From Bacteroidetes bacterium HGW-Bacteroidetes-2 (GTDB taxonomy: Bacteria; Bacteroidota; Bacteroidia; Flavobacteriales; Flavobacteriaceae), in NCBI GenBank assembly GCA_002842575.1, contig PHDJ01000015.1, positions 1 to 59,923 of the forward strand: 59,923 nt of DNA, in the 5' to 3' direction. Below the pieces are notes generated by a model that had not been told where the DNA came from, made no database searches, and saw nothing but the letters and a program-made list of their open reading frames with translations. Positions 17,008 to 25,559 of the stretch are shown here, one piece after another (position 1 is the stretch's first letter; each line of letters starts with the position of its first letter). Both the position numbers and the translations under genes were made by a program.

Positions 17008-18648
17008 TTATTGCTTCTTAATTATTTCTAATTCTACAGATTTTAAAATACGTTCTTTTATTTTTTGTGCAAATAAATCATCTTTTTCATTGACAATTAA
17101 TACTACCTGAATTGCGCCATCTTGAGCAAATAAAAGAAGTTCATAGTCGCTTTTTTCTTTTTTAAATTTGTTATCAGCTACCTGAATATTAAATTCGCCA
17201 AAGGCTCGTATTCCAGTAACTCCTTTTTCGGTTGAAAAGGGTTCGTTTTTTACTATGAGGTTTGTAGCACCATTGGTTTCTAAAAGCACTAATTTTTCTT
17301 CTAAAACTGCCTCCAAATTTACTTGTTGACCTTCTGAAACTTTGGAAGATCCTACAAGAATAAAAAGTTTATTTTGAATGTTTCCGAAAGTAAATACCTC
17401 TTCTAAGCCTTTTGAAAGAATGGCATGGGAAATGGTGTCTATTTCTCTAACTAAAACCTCTGGAGTTTCTAGGATTATTGCAGGGCTTCCGTACTCACTT
17501 TTTATCCAAGTTGCCTCTGAAAGACTTTTTGTATAATTTCCAAAAACAGTATCTTTTACGGTTTGTATGCCAAAAACGAAAGAGAGAATACCATATCCAA
17601 CTAGAATAAGTGAAACCAATGACGCTAGTATAAATATCCTTTTTTTCTTTTTCTTTTTCCTTAAAAACTGTTCTTGATATAAAGCATCTTGTAGTAACTC
17701 CTCTTCGGTAGGTTCTGGAATTACTTCATGAGTTTCATTTATTATATTTTCAATGTCTTTTCTGTCTACTTGTGCCTGATGGGATTCCATTTGCATTTTA
17801 GCAAATTTTATTAAGTCAGCTCTTTTTAGAATACGGTTTAATTTTAAGATGGTTTCTTGGTCAAAATCTAAGTGTCCAGAATCTTTGTGTAACTTTAATC
17901 GATCAATAAGCTCATCGGTTGTGCTTTCTAATGCAGCTTCATCTACTTCACGGTCTAAATAACGTTTAACGATTTCGGTGAGGGTAGAATAGTAATCTTT
18001 TACCTGATTGTTTTTTAAATATTCTGAACTATCCAGTGTTTGTAATGCAACCAAAGCTTCTTCGTAGGGTGGTAATTGCCTTTTAGCTTCTCCTATTTTC
18101 TTCTTTCTTTGAATTAGTAAAAAAACAATTCCGCTAATGACTAATAATATTAGCACAATCCAAAGCAAATAATGCAGCCATTCCCTTTTTACAGGAGGTA
18201 CATCAATAGGTGCTTTTATATCAAACATTTTCTGCTTTGTGGTATCTACAACCACATTGGCAACTTCTACTAAAAGGGAATCTGTATAGAAAACATTTTC
18301 ATTAATTTTTATTGCTTGACGAGGAATAACATACTTGCCAGAATCAAACTGTGTAAGTCCGTATTTTTTAATAAGTCGGATTTTTGCTTGTTGAAAAGTC
18401 GTGTCTATGCTATAAAATTCGATAACTTCCAATGGTAAAAACGACTGCCCTTCTGGGAAAGTTACTATGGAAGAAGTATCGGCATCGACAGAAATACTGT
18501 ATCTTATTTCTTCCCCTATACGAATGGATGTGGTATCGATGCTGGATTTTACTTGAGAGGATCCTGAAAAAAAGCACAGCAAACTTGCGCATAACAAAAG
18601 TGCTAATCGCAGTTCAAAAACCCTAAATCGTAGCTTTTTATTGTTCAT
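17008..18648 (-). CDS. DUF4381-like membrane protein of the bat operon
   Basis: The protein (546 residues) has a signal peptide, a beta-rich extracytoplasmic domain of about 130 residues, a transmembrane helix (LLWIVLILLVISGIVFLLI, about 166-184), a cytosolic helical region, a second transmembrane helix near residue 340, and a C-terminal soluble domain of about 180 residues. The layout resembles DUF4381 proteins, which often lie between the DUF58 and batA genes. The second membrane helix and extra C-terminal domain make it longer than a basic DUF4381 protein. Its start overlaps the DUF58 stop by four bases (ATGA), indicating coupled translation. Confidence 0.8.
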   Translation of the reverse strand: MNNKKLRFRVFELRLALLLCASLLCFFSGSSQVKSSIDTTSIRIGEEIRYSISVDADTSSIVTFPEGQSFLPLEVIEFYSIDTTFQQAKIRLIKKYGLTQFDSGKYVIPRQAIKINENVFYTDSLLVEVANVVVDTTKQKMFDIKAPIDVPPVKREWLHYLLWIVLILLVISGIVFLLIQRKKKIGEAKRQLPPYEEALVALQTLDSSEYLKNNQVKDYYSTLTEIVKRYLDREVDEAALESTTDELIDRLKLHKDSGHLDFDQETILKLNRILKRADLIKFAKMQMESHQAQVDRKDIENIINETHEVIPEPTEEELLQDALYQEQFLRKKKKKKRIFILASLVSLILVGYGILSFVFGIQTVKDTVFGNYTKSLSEATWIKSEYGSPAIILETPEVLVREIDTISHAILSKGLEEVFTFGNIQNKLFILVGSSKVSEGQQVNLEAVLEEKLVLLETNGATNLIVKNEPFSTEKGVTGIRAFGEFNIQVADNKFKKEKSDYELLLFAQDGAIQVVLIVNEKDDLFAQKIKERILKSVELEIIKKQ

Positions 18649-19514
18649 GCTCTTCGTTTAAAATAACCCAACAATTTTTTTACATAACTTTCATCCACTC
18701 TACAATTCATTGTCCCTGCGCCACTTCTACTAAAGGTTTCTTGAAAAAAATTTACTTTCTCTTGATAGTATTTTGCGTAATTATTTCTAACTGTTTTTGA
18801 GGTGGTATCTACTAATATGGTTGCGCCACTCTCTTCATCATCCATTTGAACTACTCCTAAATTTGGCATGCTTAGTTCTAATTCATCATAGATTCTAATT
18901 CCGGTTAGGTCATGCTTTTTTGAGGCAATTCGCAATGCATTTTTGTAATCATCATCGGTTATAAAATCAGAAATAACAAATACGATGGCTTTCTTTTTCA
19001 TTACATTAGAAAGAAATTGCAAAGCTTGTTCAATATTTGTTTTTTTACTTTTAGGTTTAAATTCGATTAAATCTCTAATGATACGAAGTACGTGAGATTT
19101 TCCTTTTTTAGGAGGAATGTACAGTTCAATTTCATCGGTAAAAAGCACCAATCCTATTTTGTCATTGTTTTGTAAAGCAGAAAAAGCAAGTGTTGCGGCT
19201 ATTTCGGTTACTATTTCATTTTTAAATTGTAAGGTAGAACCAAAATATTCAGAACCACTTATATCTACTAAAAGCATCAAAGTAAGTTCGCGCTCTTCTT
19301 CAAACACTTTTATAAAGGGTTCGTTATATCTTGCCGTAACATTCCAATCAATATTTCGCACATCATCGCCAAACTGATACTGCCGAACTTCACTAAAAGT
19401 CATGCCACGACCTTTAAATGTGGTGTGGTATTCACCGCCAAAAAGATTGTCACTAAGGCGGCGAGTCTTAATTTCAATTTTTCGTACTTTTTTTAGTAAT
19501 TCCTTTGTATCCAT
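18645..19514 (-). CDS. DUF58 domain-containing protein
   Basis: This 289-residue protein has the DUF58 hallmark RGMTFSEVRQYQFGDDVRNI followed by DWNVTARYNEPFIK, then a degenerate VWA fold starting with LLVDISGS. No membrane span is seen, so it should be cytosolic or membrane-associated through partners. DUF58 proteins typically neighbour MoxR ATPases, and this one lies between moxR and the bat genes. Its exact job is unknown. MoxR-DUF58 pairs are proposed to act in chaperone-like maturation or metal insertion. Confidence 0.93.
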   Translation of the reverse strand: MDTKELLKKVRKIEIKTRRLSDNLFGGEYHTTFKGRGMTFSEVRQYQFGDDVRNIDWNVTARYNEPFIKVFEEERELTLMLLVDISGSEYFGSTLQFKNEIVTEIAATLAFSALQNNDKIGLVLFTDEIELYIPPKKGKSHVLRIIRDLIEFKPKSKKTNIEQALQFLSNVMKKKAIVFVISDFITDDDYKNALRIASKKHDLTGIRIYDELELSMPNLGVVQMDDEESGATILVDTTSKTVRNNYAKYYQEKVNFFQETFSRSGAGTMNCRVDESYVKKLLGYFKRRA

Positions 19515-19599
19515 TTCGGTTTGTAATGATTTTGAAAATTTTAAGTCAATTTTGTTGATAAAACACCGTCAACTTTATTAAATAGCCAAAAACCATTTT

Positions 19600-20604
19600 C
19601 TAAGGCACTTCAATTTGGTTTACAATTTTATTGATAAGATCTTCAGAAGTTATGTTTTCAGCCTCAGCTTCATAGGTAATACCTATTCTATGACGAAGTA
19701 CGTCATGAACAACCGCTCTAACGTCTTCAGGAATGACGTAACCTCTTCTTTTAATAAAAGCATAGCATTTTGAAGCAATTGCTAAATTAATGCTTCCCCG
19801 AGGGGAGGCTCCGTAATTAATTAAAGGTTTAAGGTCTGATAGGTTGTATTTTTCTGGATTACGGGTTGCAAAAATAATGTCTAAAATATATTTTTCAATT
19901 TTTTCATCCATATATACTTCGCGCACTGCTGCTTGTGCTCGGTATATCTGGTCTAAGGTAACTACTGGATTAATTTTATCAAAAGCGCCTTTTAAATTTT
20001 GTCTAACAATAAGTTGCTCATCCTGCATTTGCGGATATTTAATTACTGTTTTTAACATGAAACGATCCATTTGTGCTTCAGGAAGTGGATAGGTTCCTTC
20101 TTGCTCAATAGGATTCATGGTTGCCATTACTAAAAATGGTTGGTCTAATTTATAGGTTTCTTCACCTATAGTAACTTGTTTTTCCTGCATTGCCTCTAAA
20201 AGAGCAGACTGTACTTTAGCAGGAGCTCTATTAATTTCATCTGCTAAAACAAAATTTGCAAATATGGGTCCTTTTTTTATGCTAAAGTCGTTGAGTTTCA
20301 TATTATATATGAGCGTTCCTATTACGTCTGCAGGCAATAAATCAGGTGTAAATTGAATTCTGCTAAAAGACCCATGAACGGCTTGTGAAAGGGTGTTAAT
20401 GGCAAGCGTTTTTGCTAATCCTGGAACTCCTTCCAGTAAAATATGTCCTTGCCCCAACAAGCCAATTAAAAGTCGTTCTATCATATGCTTTTGACCGATG
20501 ATGACTTTATTCATCTCCATTGTCAAAATATCTACAAAAGCACTCTCTTTTTCTATTTTTTCATTAAGTACTCCAATATCAATAGATGCGCCAGTTTCTT
20601 CCAT
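19600..20604 (-). CDS. moxR: MoxR family AAA+ ATPase
   Basis: This is the first gene of the bat operon. It has a Walker A motif GVPGLAKT (residues 59-66), a Walker B motif LADEIN followed by RAPAKVQSALLEAMQE, and sensor-like ATMNPIEQEGTYPLPEAQMD, all typical of MoxR ATPases (334 residues). MoxR ATPases are thought to act as chaperones or insertases for VWA-domain partners, here BatA and BatB. About 85 bases separate it from the DUF58 gene, the largest gap in the early part of the operon. Confidence 0.95.
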   Translation of the reverse strand: MEETGASIDIGVLNEKIEKESAFVDILTMEMNKVIIGQKHMIERLLIGLLGQGHILLEGVPGLAKTLAINTLSQAVHGSFSRIQFTPDLLPADVIGTLIYNMKLNDFSIKKGPIFANFVLADEINRAPAKVQSALLEAMQEKQVTIGEETYKLDQPFLVMATMNPIEQEGTYPLPEAQMDRFMLKTVIKYPQMQDEQLIVRQNLKGAFDKINPVVTLDQIYRAQAAVREVYMDEKIEKYILDIIFATRNPEKYNLSDLKPLINYGASPRGSINLAIASKCYAFIKRRGYVIPEDVRAVVHDVLRHRIGITYEAEAENITSEDLINKIVNQIEVP

Positions 20605-20693
20605 AATTTAATCTTTTATAGGGTTGTATTTTTTGATGTTGCAAATTGGAAAAATATCTGCAGTTATGCTGTTAACATTTGGTTAAAAATAAA

Positions 20694-20717
20694 AAGCAGC
20701 ACCATATGGTGCTGCTT
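20694..20717 (-). terminator. Rho-independent terminator after the DUF4382 gene
   Basis: A perfect 24-bp palindrome (arms AAGCAGCACCAT / ATGGTGCTGCTT) lies 24 bases beyond the DUF4382 stop. Read on the minus strand it is followed by TTTATTTTT, so it has the full stem plus T-tract form. It also insulates the moxR promoter region. Confidence 0.85.
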
Positions 20718-20741
20718 CCCATTTTATAGATGAATTAAAGA

Positions 20742-21521
20742 CTAAATCAATGTTATTGTGCCAATGTCTGTAACCGATCCATTAGTAACCTGAACATCAA
20801 TAACAGTAACCATTTCAAATCCAGAAGTAATTTCTGGTTCAATAGTTAGGGTATAAATTCCATCAGGCACCCCGTGTAAAAAGAATTTCCCTTGCAGATT
20901 GGTATAAGCAGAAATTGTAGTGTTTGCATTAGTTGCTGTTACGAGGGTTTGTATGCTCAGTGGAAGGACAAATCCTGTTATAGCACCGCTTTCGGCTACT
21001 GTACTTGCGCGAATTACGGGTTTCAATAAATAACTTCCATTGCCTTGAACAACGATAGATTCTTCTACATCAAAATCTAGAAGAAACTCATAGAATATTC
21101 CTGCCACTAATGTTTCATTAATTTGCAATTTTAAACCCGTTTGTTGTGCACTTGGCGTGGTAAGTGGATGGGAAATGCCATCAACAACTACACTATTTTC
21201 CGATCCTAAAATTAATCGCATTTGGCTGATGTGCCCAGAAGGTATCTCATCATTAACCAATAAAACGCTTACGCCTCCTGTTAACTCTAATAGGTTGTAA
21301 ATTCCTGCATTTATTGCGCCAATTGAAACTTCACCATCACTATCGCTATATTTAATGACCACATCCTGTACGTCAACAAAAACAGCATCATAGTCGCCGG
21401 GTGCATCTGTTAAACTAACAGCGATTCTTGACTTTGCAGTTTCTGAAGAATCATCATTACTACAAGCAACCGCAAAAATAAGAACTGCAATTGCTAAACT
21501 AAATTTCCATAAATTTTTCAT
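20742..21521 (-). CDS. DUF4382 domain-containing lipoprotein
   Basis: The protein begins MKNLWKFSLAIAVLIFAVAC, a lipoprotein signal with the lipidated Cys at residue 20. The DUF4382 domain follows (SLTDAPGDYDAVFVDVQDV to about residue 170), then a domain resembling a carboxypeptidase regulatory-like beta-sandwich (FFLHGVPDGIYTLTIEPE). I use the ATG at 21521 because it gives a clean lipoprotein signal; an ATG at 21551 would place ten extra residues in front. It should be anchored in the envelope, and Ser-Asn-Asp-Asp after the Cys may affect sorting. Function is unknown. Confidence 0.9.
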   Translation of the reverse strand: MKNLWKFSLAIAVLIFAVACSNDDSSETAKSRIAVSLTDAPGDYDAVFVDVQDVVIKYSDSDGEVSIGAINAGIYNLLELTGGVSVLLVNDEIPSGHISQMRLILGSENSVVVDGISHPLTTPSAQQTGLKLQINETLVAGIFYEFLLDFDVEESIVVQGNGSYLLKPVIRASTVAESGAITGFVLPLSIQTLVTATNANTTISAYTNLQGKFFLHGVPDGIYTLTIEPEITSGFEMVTVIDVQVTNGSVTDIGTITLI

Positions 21522-21674
21522 AGTTAGTTTTTTAAATATTAATAGGCACAATAGTAGCCCGCTTTCCGCAACATAATCTTGCCTTTAACTAGGTTTAACA
21601 AGATGCTTAACGAAGTTTTAACTTCCATTTCAGGTATAATTATCTTACTTTTAAAGCGATAAATAATAAAAATT

Positions 21675-22436
21675 ATGAGCTCAAAAACAGCACTTATAAC
21701 AGGTGCAACATCTGGCATTGGTATGGCAACAGCAAGGATTTTTGCTAAAAACGGCATTCGTTTAATTCTTTGTGGAAGAAATGAAAAGCGAATGGAAATA
21801 CTGGCTAACGAACTTAAAGAGAACACCAAAGTACAAGCCCTCTTGTTTGATGTAAGAGATAAAAAGGAGGTTTTAAATAAAATTAGTAGTTTGCCAGAAG
21901 CCTTTTCAAAAATTGACATTTTAATTAACAATGCCGGAAACGCTCACGGTTTGGATTCCATTCAAAATGGAAATTTAGAAGATTGGGACGCCATGCTAGA
22001 CATCAATATAAAAGGACTACTCTATGTTAGCAACGCAATTATTCCGAAAATGATAGCACAAAAATCGGGACATATTATTAATATTGGCTCTACTGCCGCA
22101 AAGGAAGTATATCCTAATGGTAATGTGTATTGTGCAAGTAAATATGCGGTAGATGCCATTAACCAAGGAATGCGAATAGACCTTAACGGAAATGGAATTC
22201 GCGTTGGCGCAATCCATCCCGGAATGGTAAAAACCAATTTTAGCGAAGTGCGCTTTAAGGGTGATAAACAACGTGCAGATAAGGTATATCAAGGTTTTCA
22301 GCCACTACTGCCTGAAGATATTGCCGATATTATTTGGTTTACGGTAACACGACCAAGTCATGTTAACATTGCAGATTTAATAGTGATGAGTGTGGATCAG
22401 GCGAGTAGTACCATAGTTAACAAAACGCTTGTTTAA
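21675..22436 (+). CDS. SDR family NAD(P)-dependent oxidoreductase
   Basis: A classical short-chain dehydrogenase of 253 residues. The cofactor motif is TGATSGIG (residues 9-16), followed by the structural NNAG, the catalytic Ser in NIGSTAAKEVY and the YCASK motif (YxxxK). An Arg-containing CGRN after the second strand suggests NADP preference. The sequence resembles the YdfG-type 3-hydroxy acid / serine dehydrogenases, but substrate cannot be read from sequence. It is transcribed divergently from the DUF4382 gene. Confidence 0.92.
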   Translation: MSSKTALITGATSGIGMATARIFAKNGIRLILCGRNEKRMEILANELKENTKVQALLFDVRDKKEVLNKISSLPEAFSKIDILINNAGNAHGLDSIQNGNLEDWDAMLDINIKGLLYVSNAIIPKMIAQKSGHIINIGSTAAKEVYPNGNVYCASKYAVDAINQGMRIDLNGNGIRVGAIHPGMVKTNFSEVRFKGDKQRADKVYQGFQPLLPEDIADIIWFTVTRPSHVNIADLIVMSVDQASSTIVNKTLV

Positions 22437-22486
22437 ATTTTAAAATAAAAAGCAATTAAACTCTCGCTTTTGCAGAAAAAATTGAG

Positions 22487-23623
22487 ATGATTAACAAAAG
22501 ACTTCTTATCAAAAACCTATTAGCTCACAACGATGAGTGTAGTTTTTATGATAAAAAGTTGCGATTTGATTTAAGCAACAAAGAGGGCAAAGCTAAGTTT
22601 CTAAAACATATTTGTGCACTGAGCAATTCCAACCCTAAAAACAATTCCTACATTGTTGTAGGCATTGAGGATACTACAAACGAAATTGTGGGTGTTGACT
22701 TTTTTGACGACAGCAAAATTCAAAATTTGGTGAATGCTTATCTAACTAATGCCCCGTTAATTGCTTATGAAAACATCCCATTTCCGAATTTGCCAGAGGG
22801 TAAAGTAGTTGGACTTGTAACCATCAGGCCCATAAACCAACTTACGGCACTTAAAAAGAATATCTGGAAGTATTGGGGTGGAACCGTTTTTTTTAGAGAT
22901 GGGAGTATTTCTATGCCAAAAGTTTTTGACATTGAAATTAAAGATGTGAATTCAAAAATTGTAGAAAGCATTGAAACCCACGCAAAAAATAACATCCAAT
23001 TGACCTTAGACGGTGTGATAGATTTTGTAAACCATCGACACAAAGACCTTGAGGCGTCTTATAAAGTGTTTAAAGAAATTTTTGTGGTTTGTTGGGCAGG
23101 AATTAAGAAAAAAGCGGGCGAAAATGTGTTTTACTCCAGAGTGGATATTGAACTAATCAACGAACAAGTGCGTTTGTTTTATTCAGCATTAGACGAAGTT
23201 TCCATAAGTTTTACAGAAGACCATTTTAAGATTGTGGAATATGTACAATTAGGATTGCAAAAAAAGCATACCTACTACCCCTTAGAAGAACTTCAAATTC
23301 ATTTTCAGGAAAATGGTTTTTATTCTATTGAAACAAAATTGTTGTTTGAACCTCCTAAATTTGATAAAAAAACCTTGTTTCATATTTATAACAGTAACAA
23401 TGTTCTGATGGAAAAAATAAAGAAAAATATTCCCTTGAACCCTCACGAACAAATCGACCTAAAAAATCTTTCGGCAAGTTATTTATTGTGTTATTTTAAT
23501 GATTTTTCAGAAGCAAAAGATAAATTAATAGATGCAAGACCTTATTTAAAAGAAATAAATGGCGTTGTTTATCAATCTTATAAAGAAACCATGCGCATCT
23601 TAAGAAAAGTAAATTATAATTAG
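22487..23623 (+). CDS. AlbA_2 (Schlafen-type) domain protein
   Basis: The N-terminal part (about residues 10-135) has the pattern of the AlbA_2 / divergent AAA-4 domain: an acidic start, KFLKHICALSNS, then YIVVGIEDTTNEIVGVD and VVGLVTIRP. Such proteins are often labelled ATP-binding and are suspected nucleic-acid binders or regulators. The remaining 240 residues have no domain I recognise. It is followed two bases later by a PPP-type phosphatase gene, so the two are surely one operon. The joint role is unknown. Confidence 0.8.
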   Translation: MINKRLLIKNLLAHNDECSFYDKKLRFDLSNKEGKAKFLKHICALSNSNPKNNSYIVVGIEDTTNEIVGVDFFDDSKIQNLVNAYLTNAPLIAYENIPFPNLPEGKVVGLVTIRPINQLTALKKNIWKYWGGTVFFRDGSISMPKVFDIEIKDVNSKIVESIETHAKNNIQLTLDGVIDFVNHRHKDLEASYKVFKEIFVVCWAGIKKKAGENVFYSRVDIELINEQVRLFYSALDEVSISFTEDHFKIVEYVQLGLQKKHTYYPLEELQIHFQENGFYSIETKLLFEPPKFDKKTLFHIYNSNNVLMEKIKKNIPLNPHEQIDLKNLSASYLLCYFNDFSEAKDKLIDARPYLKEINGVVYQSYKETMRILRKVNYN

Positions 23624-23625
23624 AA

Positions 23626-24351
23626 ATGAACAGAACACTAGTTGTAGGAGATATACACGGAGGTTTTAAAGCTTTAAAACAGGTTTTATCAAGGGCGAAA
23701 GTAACCCCACAAGACACCCTTATTTTTTTAGGCGATTATGTAGATGGCTGGAGTGAAAGTGTTGAAGTTGTTTCCTTTTTAATACATATTTCCAAAACTA
23801 ACCCTTGTATTTTCTTAAGAGGCAACCACGATGATTTGTGTCATCGCTGGCTTATTTATAAGGAAAAACCAGAACAATGGTTGTTACACGGCGGGCAAAG
23901 CGCTATCGATAGCTATGAGAAAATCTCAAAAAAAGAAAAAACTTTGCATTGCACTTTTTTTGAAAATATGGTAAATTTTTACCAAGACAAAAACAGATTG
24001 TTTGTTCACGCTGGTTTTCAAAATCTTAATGGTCCGGGATATGAGTTTCACAAAACAGCTTTTTTTTGGGACAGAACCCTTTGGGAAATGGCTGTTGCCA
24101 CTGATAAAAGCCTGTCGCCACAAGATATTCGGTATCCCAAACGATTACTACTTTTTAAAGAAATATATATTGGGCACACTCCAGTTACCCGAATTGGAAA
24201 ATCAACCCCTACACAAGCACAAAATGTTTGGAACATGGACACAGGAGCCGCATTTAAAGGAACCATCAGCATGATGGATATAGACACAAAAGAGTTCTGG
24301 CAAAGCGATCCTGTTTTTCAATTATATCCGGAAGAGGAAGGAAGAAATTAA
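23626..24351 (+). CDS. Metallophosphoesterase (PPP-type phosphatase)
   Basis: The three metal-binding motifs of PPP phosphatases are present: GDIHGG (Asp9, His11), GDYVDGW and RGNHDDL, with later HAGFQ and GHTPV supplying further His ligands. It resembles bacterial Ser/Thr phosphatases and the ApaH/PrpE group; protein, dinucleotide or other phosphate esters are all possible substrates. The length is 241 residues and no signal peptide is seen. It forms a two-gene operon with the AlbA_2 protein. Confidence 0.9.
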   Translation: MNRTLVVGDIHGGFKALKQVLSRAKVTPQDTLIFLGDYVDGWSESVEVVSFLIHISKTNPCIFLRGNHDDLCHRWLIYKEKPEQWLLHGGQSAIDSYEKISKKEKTLHCTFFENMVNFYQDKNRLFVHAGFQNLNGPGYEFHKTAFFWDRTLWEMAVATDKSLSPQDIRYPKRLLLFKEIYIGHTPVTRIGKSTPTQAQNVWNMDTGAAFKGTISMMDIDTKEFWQSDPVFQLYPEEEGRN

Positions 24352-24399
24352 TATCAGAAAAATTACTTAAATTAGCTGCAACTACTAACTTTTTGTTTT

Positions 24400-24966
24400 A
24401 TGAAATATGTCCTCTCAATTCTGACCTCTTTTTTGTTGTACGTATCTGTTTCTGCTCAGGATTTTCCCAACAACGAAATTAAATTCAATATAGCAAATAC
24501 TATTATTTTTGCTTCCATTGAAGTAGGGTATGAGTATCTATTTGATTATAATCAATCTATAGATGCCGAGGTTTTAATTAATGATAGAATCAATTTTCAT
24601 TCAGAAGAAGGTTCGCAACAGTTTAATACTACCAGCGCAAAATTGGGCTATAATTTCTATTTTGGCACTGAAAATCCTGGATCAGGATTGTATTTTAATC
24701 CGTTTGTAAAATATCGATTTGGTGATTTTGAGGAAGACCCTGATTTAACGCTTATTGATTCTATGCCCGGGCAAACCTTTCAGAAAGTAAAAACTGATAT
24801 GAATACTTTTATCATTGGTATTGGCTCCGGATACAAATGGAATTTCAGCAACTCCTTTATTATTGCGCTTTATGGAAGCATCGGCAGAAACTTTAGCGAT
24901 GAAATTAAAGAACGCTTTGAGGCTATAGAATTTCATGCAGGTCTAGGCATAGGCTATCGATTTTAA
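24400..24966 (+). CDS. Small outer-membrane beta-barrel protein
   Basis: The protein has a signal peptide ending VSAQ (residues 1-20), and the mature part of about 168 residues shows alternating beta-strand patterns ending with an aromatic residue (AGLGIGYRF), the typical C-terminus of an outer-membrane barrel. Glycine-aromatic strands such as AKLGYNFYFGTE and YGSIGRNF support about eight strands. It is likely a porin-like or structural barrel of unknown function. It converges on the lipoprotein gene to its right. Confidence 0.8.
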   Translation: MKYVLSILTSFLLYVSVSAQDFPNNEIKFNIANTIIFASIEVGYEYLFDYNQSIDAEVLINDRINFHSEEGSQQFNTTSAKLGYNFYFGTENPGSGLYFNPFVKYRFGDFEEDPDLTLIDSMPGQTFQKVKTDMNTFIIGIGSGYKWNFSNSFIIALYGSIGRNFSDEIKERFEAIEFHAGLGIGYRF

Positions 24967-24970
24967 AAAT

Positions 24971-25333
24971 TTATTCGGGTTGTAAACTTATTTCTAACTG
25001 TTGTGGTATGACATGACATTCATCAGAAGTCACTGTAATTGTTTCTGAAATATATGTTGAATATCCTTGGGCGGAAACGGTTAAGATATAATTTCCCTCT
25101 CTTTCCCAAGCGCCGGCAAAACTGGGAATTATTCCTTCTATAAATTGTAATGGTTCTGAATAGGTTCCATCGGTTGCAACTATTGAAGTGCCAATACCTA
25201 AATAATTGGTGGCTTGCGCATCGCGCACAGTTACATTAAGACCGGCTCTTGCTTCCTCAGTGCAAGCAATGCCATTCGTATCTGAATTACAACTTACAAA
25301 AAGTAGAACACAGAATACGAGTAGTTTTTTCAT
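24971..25333 (-). CDS. Small lipoprotein with carboxypeptidase regulatory-like fold
   Basis: This 120-residue lipoprotein has its lipidated Cys at residue 15 (LLFVSC). The mature part resembles a small beta-sandwich of the carboxypeptidase regulatory-like type, with GLNVTVRDAQATNYLG near the start and GNYILTVSAQGYSTY later. Two further cysteines (ACTEEA and DECHV) could form a disulfide. It is expected at the cell envelope. Function is unknown and no operon partner is evident. Confidence 0.8.
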   Translation of the reverse strand: MKKLLVFCVLLFVSCNSDTNGIACTEEARAGLNVTVRDAQATNYLGIGTSIVATDGTYSEPLQFIEGIIPSFAGAWEREGNYILTVSAQGYSTYISETITVTSDECHVIPQQLEISLQPE

Positions 25334-25559
25334 TTGGTGATTTTTTTAACTATTTACTAAATAAAAGTAGTTTGTTTTATCCCTCTATCAAGCCAAGTAT
25401 TTGTTACGATTTTAGGTGCGCTTGGAAGGTTGCTTTTATTAATGAATTTATATTTTATTACCCAAGTTATTAATCCTAAAAAACGGCCCCTTATTACCGT
25501 GAATTTTTTAGTAATAAAAAGCAGTTTTTAAAATTTTATCTTCCTTTCAAAAGAGATCT

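Noticed and set aside
21539-22292. Minus-strand frames opposite the SDR gene
   Set aside because: The plus-strand SDR motifs are complete, so the antisense frames are shadows.
25334-25559. Weak hairpin with ACGG/CCGT around 25480 as terminator of the ALDH gene
   Set aside because: The stem is only four pairs and lies about 80 bases from the stop, so it is not convincing.
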